From NCBI GenBank assembly GCA_025024175.1, contig QCXZ01000003.1, forward strand, positions 17,380,392-17,444,391: DNA of 64,000 nucleotides, in the 5' to 3' direction. A program made the translations under genes and the position numbers. This document shows, in pieces, positions 61,401 to 64,000 of this stretch. The notes beneath the pieces were generated by a model. The model made no database searches. It had not been told where the DNA came from and worked only from the letters and a program-made list of their open reading frames with translations. The DNA is from Rhyzopertha dominica. Its lineage: Eukaryota > Arthropoda > Insecta > Coleoptera > Bostrichidae. The first letter of the stretch is position 1, and every line of letters begins with the position of its first letter.

Positions 61401-62219
61401 TAATACAGACATTCATATGCAACAAAATAATGGCAATTTTTGCCCAAACTTACTACTGGATGTTCTTGGGAGGTACCGTATTATATCCTACGGTTTCTGT
61501 TAGGAATGTAATATGTACGTTTTTGTAGAATTTATATCAAAGGATTCAACTTTAGAGTCGATAAAATATATGGGGGTGCTGAGTTTCCGGTTTGTAAGGG
61601 TACGCCAATGATATCACCTTCAATTAAATGGGAACACTCCATGAAGTGGCCTGCACTAGATCGAGATGACAAACCAAGTACCCTTCAAAGGAATTTCCAT
61701 ATTTCCCTTCAAAAGGAGGAGTGGGCCTTCCTTTCTGGGTACTCTGTAGAACGTGCGTAATAAACAGGTGTGATTATGTATATTTCATTACAAGTTGCAA
61801 CTTTGTAGGTCGAATAATTCTCCCAGCTGCAAGTTATATTTTTCTGGTATGGACCACTGTCGCTGAATTTAATAATAAACGACTAGAAGAAATGAACCTG
61901 GAAATTGAGAATCTTAGATTCATTAGAGCTACAAGAATTGATCAAAAATTGAGTACAAGTCTAACTATTGGAATTCGGAAAAACGATGGGTATTTCGAGG
62001 TGAATCAGAACTATTTTCTTCTAAATTACTGTTTATTTAAACCACATCACTTATTTAGGTTACTGAAAACGAAACGATCGTTGTCACGGGTTATGTGCAT
62101 ATTAAGGAAACAACGTGTATAAATATAAACGACGCAAGATCTGATAACAACAATTATCGAATTACAATGAATAGCGACGATATATACAAGGAACTTAGGC
62201 TACGAGGAGCTCATTACAG
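30505..62219 (+). CDS. Fatty acid synthase-like protein, N-terminal 16 exons (3' part beyond window)
   Basis: Type I FAS is a cytosolic multidomain enzyme that builds fatty acids from acetyl- and malonyl-CoA. Sixteen exons join in phase to about 922 residues, with no internal stop: 30505-30553, 30666-30836, 30883-31087, 31144-31347, 38733-38862, 43297-43447, 43508-43653, 52435-52579, 56848-57055, 57108-57299, 57354-57624, 61064-61154, 61244-61472, 61529-61752, 61809-61999, 62059-62219. KS domain about residues 13-425, starting [16 protein letters not shown], with triad Cys169, His301, His340. The MAT-type domain (about 440-700) lacks the GHSxGE motif (GKTLGL at 588-593). DH starts near 790 and has Tyr802 where the catalytic His is expected. 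The MAT is some 45 residues short. Either a diverged paralogue with only condensing activity, a protein with another role, or a gene in early decay. Family call is firm; function is not. Confidence 0.93.
30666..30836 (+). CDS. FAS-like exon 2 (KS start)
   Basis: Acceptor TTGCAG. Encodes [20 protein letters not shown] and [13 protein letters not shown], through FDAGFFG. These are the most conserved opening motifs of the animal FAS KS. Donor TTCG followed by GTACGT, phase 1. Confidence 0.95.
30883..31087 (+). CDS. FAS-like exon 3 (KS)
   Basis: After a 46 bp intron ending ACGATGCAG, the exon reads [20 protein letters not shown] and EAVFDSG. It aligns without gaps to the KS family through MG. 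The donor is GG followed by GTACTA at 31088, chosen because it keeps phase with exon 4 and gives ungapped alignment. Confidence 0.9.
31144..31347 (+). CDS. FAS-like exon 4 (KS active-site cysteine)
   Basis: Acceptor AATTTTTAG. Encodes [18 protein letters not shown] and then [20 protein letters not shown]. Cys169 is the KS nucleophile. The usual TACSSS is SGCSST here, a mild change that keeps Cys. Donor TGCAA followed by GTAGGT, phase 2. Confidence 0.93.
31348..32540. other. FAS intron 4, left part, nothing recognised
   Basis: AT-rich. Around 31880-32030 the GGAATGTTTCA and AATATT.CG motifs repeat, but no element ends can be fixed. Confidence 0.45.
32541..33256. mobile_element. Inverted-repeat element in FAS intron 4
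   Basis: Arms of roughly 115-140 bp. Left: GGGGGTCACATTTTAGAGAT and ATGGAAACCATAGTTGGC. Right: GCCAACTATGATT and AAAAATGTGACCCCCTTAA. Outer ends share AGATATTTTT and GAATC.AGT.GCG. Six Ns lie in the right arm (33148-33210). No coding frame. No target duplication fixed. Confidence 0.7.
33655..33808. repeat. MITE-like block in left arm
   Basis: Starts GTAAAGAGTAGACTAAACGG and ends inverted CGCTTAGTTCACCCTTTAC. The same unit, inverted, is in the right arm (36594-36750). Inside is TTTAGATCCCGATGAAGGAA. Confidence 0.7.
34420..34700 (+). pseudogene. Mutator-like transposase fragment
   Basis: Frames read [20 protein letters not shown] (about 34405-34470) and then [20 protein letters not shown] (34565-34625). 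The pattern E.FN..VAKF.GGK.INY.L...Y is one I associate with insect Mutator-type transposases. Broken by stops and a frameshift. Confidence 0.45.
36971..37879. other. FAS intron 4, nothing coding
   Basis: CTCAAAGTCAAGTGAAAA occurs twice in direct order, near 37475 and 37791. Nothing else recognised. Confidence 0.45.
37880..38090 (+). pseudogene. Mariner transposase C-terminal fragment
   Basis: Reads [20 protein letters not shown] then [20 protein letters not shown] and IKNFNL. This matches the FHQDNARPH...T...L.ELGWE..PHPPYSPDLAPSDY block of mariner transposases. The first Asp-containing motif is altered to FFTNTI, and the reading continues one frame over. An isolated dead piece. Confidence 0.8.
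38100..38732. other. FAS intron 4, right end, nothing recognised
   Basis: Ends in the exon 5 acceptor. No repeat or coding frame. Confidence 0.45.
38733..38862 (+). CDS. FAS-like exon 5 (KS)
   Basis: Follows a 7.4 kb intron; acceptor CATTGCAG. Encodes [20 protein letters not shown] and [19 protein letters not shown]. The family motif is L.PDG.C..FDE...GY.R.EA..A.FLQKA.DA.R. Donor GAG followed by GTAACC, phase 0. Confidence 0.95.
38863..40031. other. FAS intron 5, left part; one unclassified repeat-like stretch
   Basis: Around 39530-39930, TTCGAAACTATATTGTTTCT and CTTCTTCAGGCCTGAAAGGA resemble the flanking repeats of Penelope-like or other retroelements. No coding sequence confirms this. Confidence 0.3.
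40042..42149. mobile_element. DNA element with perfect 10 bp target duplication (Mutator-like?)
   Basis: Ends ATGGGCGTACC and GGTACGCCCAT are exact complements. GCGCATGTGC is duplicated on both sides (40032-40041 and 42150-42159). A 9-11 bp duplication is usual for Mutator-like elements. The 2.1 kb interior has no recognisable transposase, so it is non-autonomous. An N lies at 41313. Confidence 0.85.
42330..42690 (+). pseudogene. Ty3/Gypsy-type gag fragment
   Basis: Around 42361-42564 the frame reads [20 protein letters not shown] and [16 protein letters not shown], then a diverged YERYVFNK stretch. The phrase IGPDAA.I.NTF is typical of gag-like proteins of insect Gypsy retroelements. Stops and frameshifts; no pol part nearby. 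Confidence 0.6.
42691..43296. other. FAS intron 5, right end, nothing recognised
   Basis: AT-rich; ends in the exon 6 acceptor. Confidence 0.5.
43297..43447 (+). CDS. FAS-like exon 6 (KS first histidine)
   Basis: Acceptor TTCTTTAAG. Encodes [20 protein letters not shown] and [10 protein letters not shown]. His301 is the first KS catalytic histidine (EAHGTGT in relatives). The donor is GCAAGT at 43448, a GC donor; using it gives THGTGTKVGDP across the junction in perfect phase. Confidence 0.95.
43508..43653 (+). CDS. FAS-like exon 7 (KS second histidine)
   Basis: Acceptor TTATTAAAG after a 60 bp GC-AG intron. Encodes [16 protein letters not shown] and [20 protein letters not shown]. It contains the KS lysine (K335) and second catalytic histidine His340. 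Donor AAG followed by GTACGA, phase 0. Confidence 0.95.
43834..44877. mobile_element. Inverted-repeat element carrying THAP-domain sequence
   Basis: The left end AGTCACCGTCAAAACG and right-end complement AGTGACCGTCAAAACG match at 15 of 16. The similarity continues about 70 bp inward (CGTGACG.CA.GTGTCT). Inside is a split THAP-domain reading frame. THAP domains are the DNA-binding part of P-element-type transposases, but also occur in host genes. No catalytic part is present. Target duplication unclear (possibly TTA). Confidence 0.6.
44041..44384 (+). pseudogene. THAP-domain pseudogene with one intron
   Basis: Exon 1 (44041-44218) starts [16 protein letters not shown], the C...C zinc ligand pair. 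After a frameshift and in-frame TAA it continues [20 protein letters not shown] and EDHF, which completes the C2CH pattern. Donor AAT followed by GTAAGT; acceptor GTTATAG. Exon 2 (44282-44384) encodes [18 protein letters not shown] and [12 protein letters not shown], and ends at another GTAAGT. The conserved splice sites show it came from a spliced gene, not a retrocopy. Confidence 0.75.
44878..45829. other. FAS intron 7, nothing recognised
   Basis: AT-rich with no coding frame. Confidence 0.5.
46550..48012. mobile_element. hAT-type non-autonomous element with perfect 8 bp target duplication
   Basis: Ends TAGTATTGCCGCGAGAC and complement TAGTGTTGCCGCGAGAC. GTATTTTT flanks both sides (46542-46549 and 48013-48020). 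Subterminal regions carry tandem GAGACAAGACGAGATAGGGATC-like motifs of about 22 bp. No transposase frame. Confidence 0.88.
47045..47797. mobile_element. Foldback element nested in the hAT-type element
   Basis: Arms of about 230 bp, starting CAGTGTGTCCCTAAAGTTCC on the left and its counterpart, ending CTTTGGGGACACACTG, on the right. Shared inner blocks include AATCAAAGTCATGTTTTTTA and its complement. TA follows the right end; the left has TATT. No full coding frame. Confidence 0.75.
48131..50226. other. FAS intron 7, nothing recognised
   Basis: Several open frames of 60-84 codons (48606-48848, 49022-49207, 49268-49522) that I cannot assign. A short ATT microsatellite lies near 48293. Confidence 0.4.
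50236..51994. mobile_element. Element whose inverted ends are arrays of ~15 bp GC-rich units
   Basis: Left end (50236-50385) runs as degenerate units such as GCCGGTTCGAG, CCAGTTCGCAACCGG, CACTTCGCAGCCGG and CGTTTCGCAGACG. The right end (51845-51994) has similar units in inverted order, ending GGCGCGGCGGGGGAA. Flanks CAATCTTTG and CAATATTTG differ at one of 9 positions. The interior is AT-rich and non-coding. Confidence 0.7.
51995..52434. other. FAS intron 7, right end
   Basis: Nothing recognised; ends in the exon 8 acceptor. Confidence 0.5.
52435..52579 (+). CDS. FAS-like exon 8 (KS end)
   Basis: Follows an 8.8 kb transposon-filled intron; acceptor TTTCAG. Encodes [20 protein letters not shown] and [17 protein letters not shown], as in the I..LE.G.IPPN region of the family. 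Donor GTAG followed by GTTAGT, phase 1. Confidence 0.92.
52580..53649. other. FAS intron 8, left part, nothing recognised
   Basis: One open frame of 92 codons (52776-53054) with no recognisable domain. Confidence 0.4.
53650..56250 (-). mobile_element. LINE with RNase H (I/R1-type), ORF2 C-terminal half, degraded
   Basis: Minus strand, from high to low coordinates. RT start [19 protein letters not shown] and [16 protein letters not shown] (55570-55860); [14 protein letters not shown] (about 55320); ADDLCIV with the expected YADD written NADD (about 55240); [20 protein letters not shown] (about 55000). The RNase H end resembles [20 protein letters not shown], degraded (about 54190). A final knuckle, [20 protein letters not shown], lies at 53800-53880. 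Riddled with stops. Confidence 0.85.
56251..56847. other. FAS intron 8, right end
   Basis: Nothing recognised apart from the exon 9 acceptor. Confidence 0.5.
56848..57055 (+). CDS. FAS-like exon 9 (KS end and KS-MAT linker)
   Basis: Acceptor TTTTTCAG. Starts [17 protein letters not shown], the diverged form of the FGFGG.N.H motif closing the KS. The linker holds [12 protein letters not shown], conserved in FAS. Donor TTCAG followed by GTAAAA, phase 2. Confidence 0.93.
57108..57299 (+). CDS. FAS-like exon 10 (linker to MAT start)
   Basis: Acceptor CTTTACAG. Encodes HRYRGYCLV, then [20 protein letters not shown] and [10 protein letters not shown]. Relatives read FVFSGMGSQW and LM.IPVF, so the MAT opening is recognisable but altered. 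Donor GATAG followed by GTAAGC, phase 2. Confidence 0.92.
57354..57624 (+). CDS. FAS-like exon 11 (degenerate MAT core)
   Basis: Acceptor TTTTGTAG. Encodes the helix [20 protein letters not shown] and then [20 protein letters not shown]. The expected GHSxGE nucleophile elbow is GKTLGL, so Ser becomes Thr590 and the flanking His and Glu are lost. The arginine expected in the AAY.RG block, which binds the malonyl carboxylate, is also missing. Donor CAG followed by GTAGCC, phase 0. Confidence 0.9.
57625..58411. other. FAS intron 11, left part
   Basis: No feature. Searched by eye for the missing MAT segment (family GSMAAVGL to TISGP) without success. Confidence 0.45.
58412..58496 (-). repeat. 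ATA trinucleotide microsatellite
   Basis: About 28 AAT units. It lies at the 3' side of the minus-strand LINE fragment that follows, so is probably its tail. Confidence 0.95.
58497..59130 (-). mobile_element. LINE ORF2 C-terminal fragment with 3' end
   Basis: Minus frame 59118-58860 reads [53 protein letters not shown] and [12 protein letters not shown]. This resembles the C-terminal end of Jockey/CR1-type LINE ORF2. A non-coding 3' segment then runs to the microsatellite. Confidence 0.7.
59131..61063. other. FAS intron 11, right part
   Basis: A 90-codon frame (60532-60804) and a segment ending in a good donor (near 59898, CAG followed by GTAGGT) were examined as possible exons and not accepted. 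Confidence 0.4.
61064..61154 (+). CDS. FAS-like exon 12 (short MAT exon)
   Basis: Acceptor TTATACAG, phase 0 to phase 1; donor TTTG followed by GTAAGC. Encodes [20 protein letters not shown] and [16 protein letters not shown] and PAF-GS (joined to exon 13) fit the GVFAKEV...LAFHS block of MAT, with Gly655 at the catalytic His position. Support is phase, splice sites and a weak match, so less certain than its neighbours. Confidence 0.7.
61244..61472 (+). CDS. FAS-like exon 13 (MAT end)
   Basis: Acceptor TTCTACAG. Encodes [11 protein letters not shown], then [18 protein letters not shown] and LLLDVLGR. Matches the SPVLF.EAL..IP..AVV.EIAPH stretch; the APH is not kept. Donor GGGAG followed by GTACCG, phase 2. 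Confidence 0.9.
61529..61752 (+). CDS. FAS-like exon 14 (post-MAT linker and DH start)
   Basis: Acceptor TTTTTGTAG after a 56 bp intron. Encodes [20 protein letters not shown] and [17 protein letters not shown], the highly conserved FPV.RGTPMISP.I.WDHS of animal FAS. It ends at FLSGYSVE, where relatives read L..H.IDG. Donor GAAC followed by GTGCGT, phase 1. Confidence 0.96.
61809..61999 (+). CDS. FAS-like exon 15 (DH hot-dog)
   Basis: Acceptor CTTTGTAG. Encodes [20 protein letters not shown] and [12 protein letters not shown]. Aligns without gaps to the GR...P.TGYL.LVW block, but the HxxxG part of the motif is Tyr802 to Arg806. Donor GAG followed by GTGAAT, phase 0. Confidence 0.95.
62059..62219 (+). 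CDS. FAS-like exon 16 (DH second part), last in window
   Basis: Acceptor TTATTTAG. Encodes [19 protein letters not shown] and [14 protein letters not shown], the conserved .[10 protein letters not shown] of animal FAS DH. Donor TACAG followed by GTGTGT, phase 2. The following exon, starting GG.F.G, is not found in the remaining 1.8 kb. Confidence 0.95.
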
Positions 62220-62374
62220 GTGTGTGGTCGTATAAGCTCGTCAGTTTTAAAAAATGTATTAAACGTGTATATACAAAACAATCCTCACTGAGCACTACCT
62301 CCGTACGTGTACACGTAGATGGAATGTTCAGAAATGTAGCAACTGAGTGACATAAAAATAAGAATACCAAGTAT

Positions 62375-62593
62375 AGTGCACGCCAGGAAAGAAGTCACAC
62401 CTTAGGAATGTAAGATCGTCCACAATTTTAACGGAGCAAACCGCATGGGTGGGTCGAGTTAATAAATTTATTCGCCGGGCTAGCCTGAAATTGTGACCAT
62501 GAATAATGGCGGGCACACCAATGATTTAACTGTCTGGCGACAATTGTCGTCCCCAGCACATCTGCCTTCTTTCCTGGCGCACACATTAACACT
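62375..62593. mobile_element. Small inverted-repeat element (MITE)
   Basis: Ends AGTGCACGCCAGGAAAGAAG and, inverted, CTTTCCTGGCGCACA...AACACT. About 220 bp, no coding. Target duplication unclear. Confidence 0.55.
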
Positions 62594-64000
62594 TGATTTG
62601 TCAGTGTGACTAGATCAGGAATACATTAAAATTTTCATATGTAATAATAGACCGATCGAAATAATTCTCTTTAAAGAAATAAAAGTGTTATCCAAACCTA
62701 TAGGAGTAAATAATAAGGAAGTGTATAATAAATGGAAAAAAAACAAAAAAGCATGAGCAGAAGTGTCGGGGGTTAATTTTGAATAGTTGGACAGATGACA
62801 AAAATTACATTCTTGCAATTTTTTGGCGGAATTTGGCGTCAAAAATAATAGTATCCAATACAAAATTTGTGGATTATGGATAATCAACACCTTATGTATG
62901 GTTACTTTTTGACATAATCTTAAAATTTCCGAGAAAAGGTGAAAAATCAACTTTTTTTTTGTTTTATGTTTTTCTATTATTCATTTCTACAAAAAATTTC
63001 CAGTTTTAGTGAAACTTGGTGAACACCTTTCTGTGTCTGTAATAAACATTTTTTTTATTTACAAAATCTCGGCTTTTCCGAGATATTCATGTTTCCTGAA
63101 CCAAAACAAATTTTCCCAAGACTAATTGTACTAGAATAAATAAATTATTATACAGACTTCTGCAGGTGCTCATTTTTTCGTTTCGATATATAATTTTTGA
63201 TAAGATTTTAAAACATGTTCAAAAATGCAAAAGATACAACCTGCAACCATGAATTCTTTAATACTCATCCAAATGATCCAACACTTGGCGCTAATTTCGC
63301 TATTTTAAAAGTGGACTTTGTAGTAAAAAGCTAGCGATGTTGTAATTTCAAGTCATTTAGACTCAATTTACCGTATGCGCATCAGTTGATAGATGAAATT
63401 ATTTGCGGTCATTTTGAGCCATGGCAAGGACTGCATTGTACTGATTTGTGTACAAGATATCGTGGTTCCAACAATTATTTGAATTTCGTAAGAAACCTTC
63501 GAATTTATTACTGATTCAGGAAATATTTGTAATGAAATCGAGCTGCCAAAGCTTTGTTTCAACCCGGAAAATAAATAAAGAAATAGAAGAAGCTTAAATT
63601 AATGAAGAATCGGACGCTGAAGATTAAATACAGAATTAGTCAAAGAAAGAAAGATTGGCAAAGAATTATTAAATTGTATATAGAAAGTGTGGAAATGTTA
63701 AATATTTTATATCTTTTAAATAAAAAATTCGAATGTCAACCATTTTTATCAAAATAATTTTATTTGATACTCCAGTAAAATATTACAATTCTTTTAATAT
63801 CATTTAATAATTTTAGCATTTTATTCACAATCATTAAAAGTTCATGGTTGCAAGAGTCTTTTTTTGTTACTTTTGTATTTGTGTCTTTCATTAAACTATA
63901 GCTATCTTAAATTATATATCTATTTTGTGTTGCTTCGTGCATCGACTATTTTGTGAGTCAAAGCGCATTCCTCAGCGCCATCTAGCGCCATCTCCGCACA
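62594..64000. other. FAS intron 16 (continues), nothing recognised
   Basis: AT-rich; no further FAS exon found. The gene continues beyond the window. Confidence 0.5.

Overview
This is AT-rich animal nuclear DNA, almost certainly from an arthropod and probably an insect. It has spliced genes with tiny 46-112 bp introns next to multi-kilobase introns, no operons, and a dense mix of LINEs, a Penelope-like element, a Ty3/Gypsy fragment, hAT, mariner-like and Mutator-like elements and many inverted-repeat elements. The species cannot be named from the sequence. Scattered single Ns show it is a draft assembly.

The only host protein gene recognised is a type I fatty acid synthase (FAS) paralogue on the + strand, from the ATG at 30505 to beyond the right edge. 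Sixteen consecutive exons (30491-62219) join in a consistent reading phase and encode about 922 residues: the ketosynthase (KS), the malonyl/acetyl transferase (MAT) and the first part of the dehydratase (DH). The rest of DH, plus reductases, carrier domain and thioesterase if present, would lie downstream. The KS keeps its Cys-His-His triad. The MAT has lost its GHSxGE serine motif and apparently its catalytic histidine, and the DH has Tyr where the HxxxG histidine belongs. The gene is open and properly spliced, yet its loading and dehydration sites look dead. This is the most interesting observation here.

Layout: 1-30000 is intergenic and repeat-filled. It holds a LINE tail (300-1040, -), a Penelope-like element with a GIY-YIG relic between long inverted arms (1338-2717), two copies of one long repeat (3336-4158 and 22656-24695, the second split by a 1.16 kb insertion), four copies of a composite foldback element (5610, 7869, 9577, 26434), a two-monomer tandem array (6300-6725), a CR1-like LINE with a TAA tail (9870-12688), an R1-like LINE (15160-16390), a LINE endonuclease fragment (19690-19970) and a hAT-ended element with a perfect 8 bp target duplication (27618-29557). 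The large FAS introns hold more: a long-armed element with a Mutator-like fragment (33479-36970), a mariner C-terminus (37880-38090), an element with a perfect 10 bp target duplication (40042-42149), a Gypsy gag fragment (42330-42690), a THAP-carrying element (43834-44877), a three-level nest (45830-48130), an element whose ends are built of roughly 15 bp units (50236-51994), an RNase H LINE (53650-56250, -) and another LINE tail (58412-59130, -).

All protein, family and alignment statements come from reading translations by eye against remembered family consensus. No search was run.
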